Assembly (NCBI GenBank): GCA_013115135.1 | Contig: JABANP010000028.1 | Span: 124,001 to 188,000, forward strand | Length of the DNA stretch: 64,000 nt | DNA from: Perkinsus olseni | Lineage: Eukaryota; Perkinsozoa; Perkinsida; Perkinsidae | Reading direction: 5' to 3' | Shown here: in pieces, positions 23,116 to 34,900 of the stretch | Layout of the letters: the number at the start of each line of letters is the position of its first letter | Position numbering within the stretch: the stretch's first letter is position 1 | Position numbers and translations under genes: made by a program | Notes under the pieces: model-generated | What the model was told of the DNA's origin: nothing | What the model saw: the letters and a program-made list of their open reading frames with translations, nothing else | The model's database searches: none

Positions 23116-26100
23116 TGAACGACGAGTTCTCTTCATCCTCCTCGGCGTCATCATCCCCTTCTCCCGGCTGGGTTCTCCCGCACGCAATCGGGGGTCCGCT
23201 CGCTCGACGGGTACTCACAGCCTCTGATTCAGAGGCGAGCTATTCATCCAACTATCATACTCAAAACTCTTCCCCTTTTACAGACACATACGCCCTCACT
23301 AACTCGGCTGCGAGCATCGTGGGTTCTGCACTATCCAGTTTCCCATCGCCACACGTTCGACCCGAAGTGCCGAAGCTGGACTTATGTAGCTTGAGGAAGC
23401 CGCCGCAAGCCACCAGGTAGGGTCGTGCGTCATTGGGCTATATTGCGGTGCAGGTCTGAGTACCGGGCACCCTCAAGCTCTCCATCAGCCCACGCCGACA
23501 CGGGCGAGGGTCCCCTTGCGCCTTCGACTGCGGCAAGGGACCGTGGTTTGATTGCTCGGCTATTAGAATGGGTCCAGTGGAGTCTCAATCAGTGGTAGGC
23601 GGCCGTGAGATCGCTGGGAGCCGCTGAGTGTCACCCGTTGATAACGTATTGATTTCCTTCTCAGCACCAGTTGCGAGATCGACACTCATCGTGGCGACCC
23701 CTCCCACTCTATTAGGGTACTTTGATCCTGCCTGATTAAGTCGAAGCCTTGCGAATTACTCATCACTCTTCTGCGAAGGTGTCCAACAACGAATCGTGGT
23801 GACCACTCGGCTGATTCTGTAGTGCTGCTAGTCTGGACCCAGCCTCGTGGTGTGAAAGCTTAGCCAATGCATACCATCTCCTTGCCTACTTTTGTAGACT
23901 TGGGTTAGCTAGTTACTAGTGGGCGCGACTGACACGGTTACGTGTGATAAAAGCCGTCCTCGGTTGCAGTCCATCCTCAGTTCTAGGGCGATAACATTTT
24001 CTCTCGGCTCTGGGCTCAGAACCGATGTCCACGATTCCATCGAAGGCCGAAATGAACGTGAGCAAGCTCGCCTCACACTTTCTGAGGATGAGTACTTATC
24101 GTCCTCAGCCTCACAACACCATAGATGGTCGTGATGACAATGAATATGCGGTCTATGCACCGCTCGAGGCTCTTTCTAAGCTCAACTGCAGAATCAAAGA
24201 GCTGAATGCAGCTATTGAGGGCAAGTCGGTCGAATGCTGCTGTGGCGGAACCCGCCACAAACCATCTCGTTGATTTTAGTGCTGTTGAGACCGCCTACGA
24301 TGCTTCCAACGCGAGATTTCATGATGAAATAATCGAGTGTCGGATGCAACAAGTAGCGTTGCAAAAGGTGCGTCATGCATCAAAGCTGACGAAGGCAACT
24401 TGAACCCTCTAGGTGTTGCTAGCGCAGCATATGAGCTTGAGAAACGCGCTGTCATCACGGGGAGAGCCTAGCTCCGTGTCCAGCCTATCGACGGTAGCGG
24501 TGCTGGCAAACCTTGCCTCAGCAAGGGTGGCATTGGCCGAGGTGCACGCTGAGGTAGCGGTTGTCTGAAGCATCACCGTTTCCCAGGCCTATGCTTGTGG
24601 ATTCTATCTCGAGCAGTCATCCGGGCACCTGAAGTCCGCAATGAGAATAGCTGAGGTCGATATCCCAGCCTTCATAGTGAGCTGAGCTCGGGTTCTCGCT
24701 ATGAGAGGCGTTTCCGCTGGCCGCAGGAGAGTGAGGGAGACATCGCAGTTGTAGAGGCCCTCAATGAGAGGATACAGGCAGACGTCGCTGGTTGCCAAGG
24801 ATACGCGTTAGAAGCCCACACTCGATACTGGGGAGGCTGGTCATCCGTTAGATGCTACCAGGCCTTGATCGCTCGGCAGCGAGAGCAGCTAGACGACGAG
24901 GAAGAGTGCTGGTCTGACGGGCTGAATATCATGCAGCAGGAGGTGGAGAAGGGCTCATCTCCAGTGGAGACACCGACACTCTGTAGGTGTTGTCCTTGCT
25001 GGACGCCGCCCTCAACCAGACCCGGCGAGGGTATGGTGAGAAAGACCTCCGATGCGCTCGACTTCACGAACTCATGGCAAAGATCTACGTTAGTCGGATG
25101 CGGAACAACAAGGACGCCGGTCAGTAGCCGTCGCTGTTTCTCCGGAAAGCGATGGGACTGGGAACTCAGGAATCAGCGAGGAGAGTCTCGAGTTAGCTAA
25201 GGAACACTATGAGCAAGCGAAGGCGATCCGTGCGAACAGGCTAGGTCTGCTCGTAGCTTTTGCCCTGCTGCCAGCGCTGCCGTCAGGTGAGCACTCAAGG
25301 GCCGTGCTGGAGAGTTCTGTTGGCATCGCTCAAGCAGAGATGCTTGCAGGTGAGACCACCGTGAGTTGTGAGTCTCGAGGTGCCTCCTTGAAGGGAGAGA
25401 ACAGGAAGCGGTGAAGATTATGGTCGAGACTTTACAGAGCGTCGAGGAAACCGTTATGGAAGTGGGCGACGAGGAAAACAGCGCGGCGATGCACTCTCAT
25501 TCTTCAGGCATCGGCATCCGAGGTTGAGCCGTGGTTCTTTATCGACAGCGTGCTTCGACTGTCGCACTGGACGGCATCGTCAGACGACACGGCGACCAAC
25601 GACCTCGCTACTCAGGTGCTTCTATTATGAGCTCGTTATCTCGGAGGTGTCGTTGCTCCAGATGCTCGTGAAAGCTCACACCCTCGCTACTAAGGAACTA
25701 CAAGGCTTCCGATAGACGAGTTGTGGATGTCACGCGAGATCTGGCGCTGCGGGCGGTGAAGTCTGGCGAGTATTCGAAGGCTCGGCAGTACTTAGCGGAT
25801 ATCCTCGTGAGAGCGGCTTCGTGTACACAGAATGCCTACTGTATTCCTATCAGGAAGTGGAAAGGCAAGTTCATGGCCAGTACAGTGCACCGGTGTGTCG
25901 CACCCTCAACGCCCTCGCCTCCGTGCTCATTGCCCTCGAGCACATGGAAGACGCAAGTGCAGTGCTGTCCAAGTGATGCAAGCGGCATGACTGCTGTGCG
26001 ATTCACGACTTCACCGGAGTCCTCGACTCCCGTCGTCTCATTCCATCACGATCTATCTACCAGATCTATCTGTCAGGGCCAAACTGATCGCTGAGGGTGT

Positions 26101-26372
26101 GCTGTCATCGGAACGGAGCCCCTCACGTCGAGAGTCACTCACCGAGCTGCTTCGAATCATCGAAGGGAAACTAGCGTTCTGTGAGGGTGCTGAGTCCTGA
26201 TGAGGTCGTTATGGAAGTGGCACATGAGAGTTCGTCGTGTACCGCGTACCGAAGTGCTGTTGCGTTGACATTATCTCTGATGCGAAAAGAAAGCAGCTTT
26301 CATCAACATCCTCAAAGTCAACCAAATCTTTCCTTGGGTAGAGCGAGCCACATTGTGACCGAATTAGGCCAG
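23116..26372 (+). CDS. unidentified TPR-like helical protein, multi-exon
   Basis: The first exon is Ser-rich (MNDEFSSSSSASSSPSPGW) and ends at a GTAGGG donor near 23418. Downstream exons are mostly helical and partly repetitive: ALSKLNCRIKELNAAIEGKS, VLANLASARVALAEVHAEVA, CYQALIARQREQLDDEEECW, LLDAALNQTRRGYGEKDLRC, LHELMAKIYVSRMRNNKDAG, ESLELAKEHYEQAKAIRANR, LALRAVKSGEYSKARQYLAD, and TLNALASVLIALEHMEDASA. The last three look like tetratricopeptide helices. The end (SLTELLRIIEGKLAFCEGAE, near 26130-26190) is approximate, and exon joins are not resolved over 23420-24000. A scaffold or ciliary role is possible but unproven. Confidence 0.5.
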
Positions 26373-26967
26373 TAAGTCGGCTTCCGATAAATCCTTATAG
26401 GAAGCTTCACCGGGGAGCAGGAGGGCGCCTTTCGCCGCACCGTAGGCACTTGACGAGATCTCTAATCGCCAAACTCCTAGGGTCTAACATAACTCGTGAG
26501 CAACATGAGAGTTGGCGGCCTCCGCGTAAAACCAGTTGGCGGCCTCGCATCAAGAGAGACCAGAAGGCCAACAAGTCGTATCGAGTACCTTCATCTCCCC
26601 CGCATTCTCAAGCTCTCATCCCGTCCGCCCCGTCTCCCCAGTGAACTTCACTCAGTGCGCGAGCTGAACAGCGCAAGATTTGAGGGCGAGCGAGGGAGTC
26701 CCGTCGCCATCCCAACTCTTGCAGTACCCAGTACCTACCATGTTAAGCTCATCCTATAGCACGCGGTAACTGCTTCATAGCCTTCTAAAAGAGTCTCATC
26801 CTTCAGCTCTTACATCTTGTTTGAATCCCTCGGTTCCCCATGAGTCATCACGCGAACGCCACGATGCAGCATGGGACAGGCGAGCATCACGTAGGGTCCT
26901 TTGGGGACCACTCCTAAGTTCGAGAACGATTTACCGTGGAGGCTTCTTGAGCACATCGCTTCGACCG
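26373..26967. other. intergenic or 5' region upstream of the UreH-like gene
   Basis: Nothing recognisable. Basic open frames at 26450-26759 carry no family signature. Confidence 0.35.
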
Positions 26968-28378
26968 ATGGATGTATCTGATACTCCCTCTTTCTGTCAG
27001 GGTCTGACTGGTTGGTTCACCTCCCTCGATCTGAGCCCAACTCTCCGTCCCTGCCGTCTGCGCCATCGGCACCGTCATTGGTCTCTTGCACGCTCTTTCG
27101 GGCCCCGACCACCTAGCAGGTGATACTATCACTAGTCCTCAGATCTTCCATCCCTGCAGAACGATTCGTAACCCGCGACACTACCATCGCTGCTGCTCCG
27201 ATACTGCGGTCAGGATGTCTTCTTTCAGCACTCATCCCTCTATCGGTCAGTCTGCCGAAGCTGAAGTCGTTCGAAATAGGGATAGCCTGGGGAGCTGGTC
27301 ATGGTATAGGGGTCGGGGTGAGTTGTCCGCTCATCGAGTACTCCGTAGCTCTCGGATTCCATCATCAGGTGCTTGCCGTAGTTGTATTTGCGATAAAGGA
27401 CTTCACTAAGGTACGACGCTGTGGCTATGTTGTTCAGCTAGAGGTGCATCACTTCTACTCAGATCGAGTTCCTTGATAAATACATGGACCTTGCAGTTGG
27501 CATCACGATCATTATCATTGGCGGGTAGAGCCGACTCGGGACTCTTGTTCCGGAGGGGGGTTATTAACGCTAGTGTGGAGTTGTGCCCCTCTCTGTCCAT
27601 CGATGGAGATTTTCGTGTTTCAGTGTTGCCATCTACGAGGCCAAATCCTTCAGCAAGCTTCATCATCACCACCACCATTCAATTGAGTGTTCTCACACCT
27701 GTGAGCACCCGGACACAGTCCTTGGTTCCATGCAATTGCCGAAAGAGCCTCAAGAGACGGAGTCTTTGTGTATAGAGGACGGTACGGAATGTGGTAAGCC
27801 TCGAATTGACCTACTGGCCTCCCCAGGAGATGGTTCAGACACTCGAAGTACCTCGTCTGCGGGAGCCCTGCTGTGCTGCATCTCAAGCGTTAGCTGATGC
27901 AGCTGCGAGTAACACTGGGCAAGCGAGCTTAATATGGCTCACTCTCACCACTGGCGTCATCCATGGTCTTAGCGGGTAGGTCTCAAATACTATGACTTTT
28001 GTCGTAACCTGGCCGTCCTCCAGGTGCGGCCACATTTTCGGTATCCTTCCTGCCCTCTCACTGCATAGGTGGCAGCTCTTTTGCGGCTATATTGTAACTT
28101 TCTGTATTGGTTGCTGTATTGGGATGGGTGAGTGACTGATCTCTTTGCCGGAAAGGTGCTGTAGGCTGCTTGAGCAGGTGCTTTCTGCGTCGTCATATCA
28201 GCAGCTTCTAAATCATTGGTGCAGAGATTCCAGCGGCCGGAGCTTCCCAGTGATCTAGCATTTTGGTGAGAGTGTGAATTCACTGTGGTGTATCGACAGC
28301 AATCGCCTCAGGTGCGGTGTACTTGCCGTAATTTTCGGTATCGTGTGGGTGATAGCCGTGCTGGTGTGGCATAGCTAG
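26968..28378 (+). CDS. UreH/NicO-type multi-pass membrane protein, complete copy
   Basis: The metal-binding signature is split over exons: VPAVCAIGTVIGLLHALSGP ending DHLA (to about 27117), joined by a frame-consistent intron to ALIPLSVSLPKLKSFEIGIA then WGAGHGIGVG (about 27230-27320). HALSGPDHLA plus WGAGHG are the two His motifs of the UreH/NicO (nickel/cobalt efflux) superfamily, including plant UreH-like membrane proteins. Further helices follow: FLDKYMDLAVGITIIIIGG (about 27470-27528), a hydrophilic loop, then the second half ASLIWLTLTTGVIHGLSG, CGHIFGILPALSLHRW, GYIVTFCIGCCIGMG, AFCVVISAASKSLV and CGVLAVIFGIVWVIAVLVWH, with a TAG at 28376-28378. HGLSG and GHIFG repeat the His motif, as expected for an inverted two-half transporter. 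The start codon is uncertain. Confidence 0.75.
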
Positions 28379-29285
28379 TTTAATACTGTTCTCGAGTGAT
28401 GTTTGCCGCAACGGCGTACCATGAACGGCCCTGAGCACAGCTCTGTTGAGTTCATCAGTCGTCGCTTTATCAACCTCCGGGTGCAATATAGTTTTACGGG
28501 CAGAGACACAGCGTGACATCAGGCGAAGCACATGCCTTGGAAGGGCCTCTTCTCTGCCACCTACGGCAAATAGCTCATATCCGCTATCCCTCAGCTAACG
28601 ACTGTAGCTGTCCTGACGCGCAGGGTAGTTATTTGAATCATGATCAAGGACGTGATGGCGATTCGATAATCAGGCGCTGAATGAGGGTCTCATTCTCTCA
28701 TCAATTCGCACCAACCTCAGTCGTGCCTGGGTTTCGCTAACGTAAGATCTCACATTTCCTGGGCACGGAGCTAGTTTTTTGACCAAAAACTAAAACTTTT
28801 ATCGCTCAGCTGCTTACCACTGTTTTAATGTCTGCCGGTAATAACCCATCGACAAAAGGAAGACTTCGTGGGCCCCCTCACACAAACTATTTCGCGTATC
28901 CACACACACATTCTCCCTATCCATGACGGCGACAGCGTTGATGGCATATGGGTATGGCGCGGTGTTGCACGCATATACTTCATCCGTGCCATCCCCTGTA
29001 GCGCGTAGCGTACGACGCGTTTTAGCGCAAGAGCTGACCAGGGGCGGGTTGGCTGCCTGGATACACCAAACCTTGGAGGGCTCTATTCATTCGTCTGTGT
29101 GCGGATAGCTGTGGTAGCGTCTTGTGCGAGTCACTTAGAGTTTCGGCAGGTCACGCCTTTCTGTGGCTAGGATCCCTTCTGGTGACGCCGTCGATCCACA
29201 GCTCTGGAGAATCCTAGCTTGAGGGAAAAGCTTTAGCTTCAGCAACAATTGGTGGCTATCAACCTCAAGTTTATACACAATTCAC
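28379..29285. other. spacer of duplicated unit 1
   Basis: No convincing gene. A small open frame at 28923-29108 is not conserved in phase in the second unit, where the corresponding spacer is at 30544-31228. Minus-strand open frames at 27990-28531 are mirror images of the UreH-like exons. Confidence 0.5.
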
Positions 29286-29902
29286 ATGAGACCCCTCTTT
29301 GCTATCGTTGCCCTGATTCTCAACAACGGTGTTGATTGTACCGTACTGAGCGGCGAATCCCAAGATGGTACAAAGAAACTCAACTCCGGCAAAGTGCAAG
29401 CCCAGAAAGACGAGCCGAATGATGCTTCCCCAGGCGATACACAGTTCCATTCAGAGGGTCTCGTGCCAGACATATACACCACACGAGGCTCAGTTGGTTA
29501 CGGCGTGGAGGATCTTTCCAACGAGTGTGCAAACTGTCTCGCTTGCTGGGCCACGGGAGCTTTCCTATTCAACTTCGGTTGTTGGTATGATATGGGTATA
29601 TGCGGCACGGAGCCGGGTGTTACCACCTGCAAGTGCTGCTTGCCCTGAGGGTAATGCCCTCTGTGTGGAGGAGCGGCCGCTCATCTCGTGGTCCTGTCTA
29701 AAGGCAGAAGATCATTCGAGTGGGAGGATCTGATGAGACCAGATCATACCCATCATACTTTACATCTTCTCTTTACTAACGTATTGCTTCCAGCGGTCTG
29801 AAAGAACGTTGCGTTCGAGGAAGACCGAACAGCGGCTGCTCCTGTGCAGGAGGTGAATCTTGCTGCGGTATCCAGGGCATGCCCATAGGAAGAGCCAACT
29901 AG
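29286..29902 (+). CDS. small secreted cysteine-rich protein, copy 1
   Basis: The unspliced reading frame is 120 residues (stop near 29646). It begins with a signal peptide (MRPLFAIVALILNNGVDC) and ends in a cysteine-dense part, CANCLACWATGAFLFNFGCW and then CGTE...TCKCCLP. A typical intron end follows (branch-like CTAAC, then TTCCAG at 29793). If the GT at 29633 is used as donor, the frame continues into a second cysteine-rich exon (29794-29902) with six further Cys in a knottin-like spacing and a TAG, so two protein ends are possible. The product is likely exported. Function is unknown; similar small secreted cysteine-rich proteins of parasites act outside the cell. The fold and any target are not predictable here. 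Confidence 0.7.
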
Positions 29903-29998
29903 ATTCATGTGAGTCCAATCGGGAGGTGATGATGTCACCGACAGGTGGTCCATTGCTGTTTCGCGTGTATGTGTTCGCTGGGCTTCCCAGAGAGGTGG

Positions 29999-30542
29999 TT
30001 CAGACACTCGAAGTACCTCATCTGGGGAGCCCTGCTGTGCTGCATCTCAAGCGTTAGCTGATGCAGCTGCGAGTAATACTGGGCAAGCGAGCTTAATATG
30101 GCTCACTCTCACCACTGGCGTCATCCACAGTCTCAGTGGGTAGGTCTCAAATATGATGAACTTTTGTCGTAATCTCGTCGTCCTTCAGGTGCGGCCACAT
30201 TTTCGGTATCCTTCCTGCCCTCTCACTGCATAGGTGGCAGCTCTTTTGCGGGCTATATTGTAACTTTCTGTATTGGTTGCTGCATTGGGATGGGTGAGTG
30301 ACTGATCTCCTTGCCGGAAAGGTGCTGTAGGCTGCCTGAGCAGGTGCTTTCTGCGTCGTCATATCAGCAGCTTCTAAATCATTGGTGCAGAGATTCCAGC
30401 GGCCTGAGCTTCCCAGTGATCTAGCATTTTGGTGAGAGTGTGAATTCACTGTGATGTATCGAGATCGACCACCTCAGGTGCGGTGTACTTGCCGTAATTT
30501 TTGGTATCGTCTGGGTGATAGCCGTGCTGGTTTGGCATAGCT
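29999..30542 (+). pseudogene. 5'-truncated duplicate of the UreH-like gene
   Basis: This copy matches the last exons of the UreH-like gene (ASLIWLTLTTGVIHSLSG, CGHIFGILPALSLHRW, then the final helix CGVLAVIFGIVWVIAVLVWH and TAG). It lacks everything upstream, including the HALSGPDHLA and WGAGHG exons. A single extra G in the sixth-from-last helix region (TTTTGCGGGCTATATTG at about 30243-30259, against TTTTGCGGCTATATTG at 28079-28094) shifts the frame. HGLSG has become HSLSG. It is therefore a fragment made by the tandem duplication. Confidence 0.8.
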
Positions 30543-31228
30543 AGTTTAATGCTGTTCTTGAGTGATGTTTGCCACAACGGCGTACCATGAACGGCCCTGA
30601 ACACAGCTGTGTTGAGTTCATCAGTCGTCGCTATAGTGACCTCCGCATGTGCAGTAGTGGTTAGATTCGAGGAGACGGGCTGAGACACAGCGTGATGTCA
30701 GACGAAACACATGCAGCGGAAGAACCTCTTCCCTTCCACCTAGTGTGAATAGGTCAGCTCGGATTCAGGTGGAGCTGATTCCTACTGTGACAAGCCTCCG
30801 GGGTAACCCGGGGCTGTCCTCCGCAACACACCTCATCAACTAAACTCGGCGATGTGAATACCCGTGCCCGAGGGAGCAAGGTTGAGTGAAGGTCCCGTAA
30901 GGGAGCAAGTACGCATATACTTCATGCCTGCTATCCCCGTGACGCGTAGCGTACGACGCGTTCCAGCGCTGAAGCTGATCAGAGCTAGGTATGCTGCCTG
31001 GGCATACCACATTACGAAGAGCCCTATAGTCGTCTGTCTGTGGATAGTTGTGGTAGTGTCGTGCGAGGGCCTCTTAGAGTTTCGGCAGTTCACGCCACTC
31101 CGTAGCTTGGATCCCCTCTGGTCGTGATGCCATCGGTTTATGGCTATGGCGAATCCTAGCTTGAGAGAAAGAGCCACAGCTCCCGCAATAAGCTCAGTGA
31201 CTATCAACATCAAGTTTATCCAATTCTC

Positions 31229-31585
31229 ATGAGACCCCCCTTTGTTATCGCGGTCCTGATTCTCAACACCAGTGTTGATGGTACCGTACTGAGCGGCGGA
31301 TCCCATGATGGTACGAAGGAACTCAACCCCAGCAAAGTCCAGACCCAGAATGACTGGTCGAGCGATGCTTCCACAGGCAGTACCCAATACCATGTATCCG
31401 ACATGTATGCCGCAGAAGGCCCAGTTGGTTATGGCAGGGAGGCTCTTTCAAGCGAGTGTACAAACTGTCTTGCTTGTTGGGCCACAGGAGCTTTCCTATT
31501 CAACTTCGGCTGTTGGATCGATCTGCTTCTATGCGGTGCGGAGATAGGTGTCACCTCCTGCAAGTGCTGCTTGCCCACTGTGTGA
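31229..31585 (+). CDS. small secreted cysteine-rich protein, copy 2
   Basis: This is a 118-residue paralogue of the gene at 29286, with signal peptide MRPPFVIAVLILNTSVDG. The Cys cluster CTNCLACWATGAFLFNFGCW is almost unchanged, whereas the middle third has many substitutions and a short deletion. It ends TSCKCCLPTV before a TGA. The intron-end motif (CTAAC...CTCTAG at about 31644-31663) is retained. In this copy the frame that would follow it stops after a few codons, so only the unspliced form gives a full-length cysteine-rich end. Confidence 0.7.
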   Translation: MRPPFVIAVLILNTSVDGTVLSGGSHDGTKELNPSKVQTQNDWSSDASTGSTQYHVSDMYAAEGPVGYGREALSSECTNCLACWATGAFLFNFGCWIDLLLCGAEIGVTSCKCCLPTV

Positions 31586-31943
31586 ATCGCTGAATGCAGC
31601 GGTGATGATAGGTAACACAGATTATATTTCACATCTTTCGCCTACTAACGTATCGCCTCTAGCGGTCTGAACGAACGTTGCGTTTGAAGGAGACCGAACA
31701 GCCGCTGCTCTAGCAGAAGCGAGGAAAGAGGGTTTTGTCGGGTATCCAGCTACATGCTCATGGGAAAAAGCAATGAGGTCCATCTCATTTCAATCGTAAG
31801 GTGATGATGTCCCCGTCCGGTGGTTCATTGCTATTTCGCCCACGCCTGTTAGCTCCGGCGGGAGGTGGTGTCCCTTTCACGCAGACTGAACAACGCAACT
31901 CTTCACAGTAATATATACGACAACATGTCCATTATGCGATTCA

Positions 31944-34900
31944 CTAATTTCTCTGCACAAACTTGTGCTGGTTGGACGGCCACAACTCCTTCAGCTTTCT
32001 TATGAGCCACACAGCATTGTCGAAGGCCTGCAAATGCTCGGCCTTCAGTTTCGGCAAATGCCGCAGCAGGGCCACACCATTCTTCATGTGCGTGTCGGCT
32101 TCTACCACCTATAGAGCGCACCAAGACTAGCCGTCACTCGGCAGTAGGCGACCTCACCTGCTTCTGCGCAGCGGCTGCCACTGCCCTGTTCGGCGAATGC
32201 TGTTGCCAGTAAGGAACTAGCCTTCGAAGTCTCCGAGCTTGCTGTCATCTCCTGTATCTGGACAGCCGTACCGTCGTATACCAGGCACTGACTGCGATGC
32301 TGTAGCGTACCGCTCTGGAGCAGAAGTACTCTGCTTCATGGTAGTGGCCTTGACGATAGAGCACACAGGAGTATCGGAGGCAGCATTTGGCGTACCGACA
32401 GACGTGACCCATCCGTTGGTACCGAGATGATGCTTGCTGAAAGAAGTATCTGCGGCAGAGCAATCCAAGGCGGGCCGAGTCCAAGCCACCCACTCTGCCC
32501 GGTCTCCGAGCAGCTTTGGATCTGCCTCCGCCGCAGCGTAGGCCACACCAAGGGCGGTGTCGAAGAGGTATCTGACATCATGTCTGCCAAGTGTCATCGT
32601 CATAGCATGCTCTACGCCTCCACAACACTCCTGTGTGCTGCGTGCAGCTCCCGAAGGGCCGTGGGCATCTTCTCAACCACCTGCTGGGCTAGACTTGCCG
32701 CCTTGTCTAAAGAGGAGGGCGACGCTGCCTGCTGTCGGCTGCTGAGAGATGCGCCCCTCACCCAGTTGTCCGTTCTTGACGCATATGCCGATGAAGCCCG
32801 CAACGACTTGCATGACGGTTTCGATCATGAAGGGCCTGTTCGGGGCTCAGTGTGGCTGGATTGAGGACGTTCAGGTTGCCGATGCTGGTGTCCTCGAGCA
32901 GCATAATGCATGCCAAGTAGTTGCCCTGCTGCTCCTGGTTGACAAAGTGTGTGGCCATGTCCGGAGTCTTCAAGGTTTGCAGCAGCTTAGTGCGGCACAC
33001 ACGGAACCTCACAGGCTTGATGCCCAGCCAGATCGGTTGCAGCTTCCTCAGACAGAACTCAATCGTCACCTAACGATCATGGCAGGAGCATTCACCACCC
33101 TCGCCTGGGATACACAAAAACCCACCCCAGGATTGCCACGAGGGATCTGTCGTAGGGCCGCCAATCTCTTGGAGCAGGACCTCCTCAGGATCGACCCGCC
33201 TCGGGCTGTCCGGCCCTCCTGTACTTATCGAAAGCACATTGGGGTCGATGTCCTTGAATTGTGAGTCGTCTCCGTCCATGTCGACTAGGTATCTACGGCC
33301 GGTCCGAAGTAAGCATATCAGATTATCATACAACCTCCCCACTTCCGCATGTACTCCTTGTCGGCCACTTCCTCGTCGGGCAATCCTGCAGCAGCTGCAG
33401 CGGTCACATCGTCCACAGACGACTGCGACTGTGCCTTGGACGTCGCCGATCTGCTCAATGCCTTCTTCTTGCGGCCACCTGCGGCGACTTCCCTCTGAGC
33501 CATCAGCGTCGAGTCGCCCTACCACGAGTACTGGACGACTCTTCTGCCACCGGGCGTGAGAGGAAGGCCTCCTCTCCCTTCCTCGAGGCGATTCTGCCAA
33601 GCTTTGCCCCCTTCTTCGTACCTACTACCCGCCTGCTGATGAATCGCAGACTGCACTACCATTCGAAACCTACTTGGGCTGCCACGTACGGCAGCGTCTT
33701 TGCCTTGTGAATGCGTCAGTTGCCGCTGTTTCAACTGCGCGGCGATATTCTCGACCATAGGCCTCAGATTCGGGTTCCGTTGGAGCAGCGAGGCGAATCG
33801 CTCCATCACTGAGCGGCGAGTTCTTCCTCACAATCTCACTACTTCCACCACCGCTGCCGCCCACCTCTCTCGTAGCTCCAAGTGAGCCACTGCCACACCC
33901 GAAGCATCTCCCCTGCCAGCCACATATTGTAGACATAGAGGAAGTACAGGTTAGCACAGGCCGCGTGGTCAGCCTGGATGATGTCCGGTGCGGCCGAAGC
34001 CCCACTGGGTCGGACGGCGGCGGACCCTGATGAGCGACCAGGACGATCAGCGTCACTCTGATGTCTAGTGCTCCGGGACTTGGATTGGACCTTGCCTCCC
34101 AAGTACGGTGAGACCTGCCACCATACCACGAGGCTAGCAGGACAGGCAGCGGCTAGTCTAACCGACCGTTGGCTTGAAGGCCTCCACTGCCTTCTCGTCA
34201 TCGAAGGCCTTGCTGCGGTCCCTGCTGCGCCCCTCGCTTGTGTGTGCGGTCCGACCACTGCGTGCTGCCTCCGGACCTGATGGACTCCCCCTACGTCTGA
34301 ATACTCCAGCTTAAGGCTCATCACCTAGACTGTCGGCCTCGACCGTCCTCGCCACTCTCTTCTTCTTGGAGGAAGGCCAGCTCGTTAGCTTGCTGAAGTA
34401 TGCTAGAGCTCGAAGGGAGGGCATGTAGCGGTGGCGCATGACGTAACCTCGGTAGGTGCCTTGGACCTGACCATCTCCACTTCAAGACAGGCCCGATTGT
34501 GACAGGTCCCTCTCACCCTTGACAAGAGCCCCAGCGTAACATTGGGCACTCGGGCGGCGTAGGACGTGAAGGCTTGTGACGGCTTTGCATAGGACTCCGG
34601 CTATCCAGTGGTACCCTCTAGAATGATATCCATTGGGCAGTCCTCCTTCTGGCAAGGCAAGTGGCGGGAGGGCTACGGGGGTAGTGAGCCTCACCTGAGG
34701 ATCCCCGAGCTGGGTCCCCGAAGTGAAGGGCCGGCGGCGGTAGGCAGTGCTGCCCAGACCCTAGGGTGACGTTATTCACATAACGTTGGGTTAGCGTTGA
34801 CAGCATCTGAGGGGAAGCCGCTGAGAGATAATTTCTCGGGGTTATGGTACCGGCTCGATGCCTTTCCACACCGCCACCAGTAGGTGACCCCCAACGCAGG

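Larger units (their letters stand above)
27830..31880. repeat. direct tandem duplication of a roughly 2-kb unit (UreH 3' half plus secreted-protein gene)
   Basis: Unit 1 (about 27830-29990) and unit 2 (about 29990-31880) carry the same order: the 3' half of the UreH-like gene, a spacer, and a small secreted cysteine-rich gene with its 3' flank. The first 700 bases of each unit (from 27837 and from 29999) are nearly identical, roughly nine bases in ten by eye. Spacer blocks at 28975-29170 and 30912-31105, including the 20-base word CGCGTAGCGTACGACGCGTT, and the secreted genes at 29286 and 31229 are more diverged. The left breakpoint lies inside the UreH-like coding region, near the word GGTTCAGACACTCGAAGTACCT. 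Confidence 0.85.

Noticed and set aside
27990..28531. Two minus-strand open frames, repeated at 30147-30688, that look like a conserved gene family
   Set aside because: The plus strand over the same bases encodes UreH-like helices (for example CGHIFGILPALSLHRW and the final helix). The minus frames are conserved only because the DNA was recently duplicated.
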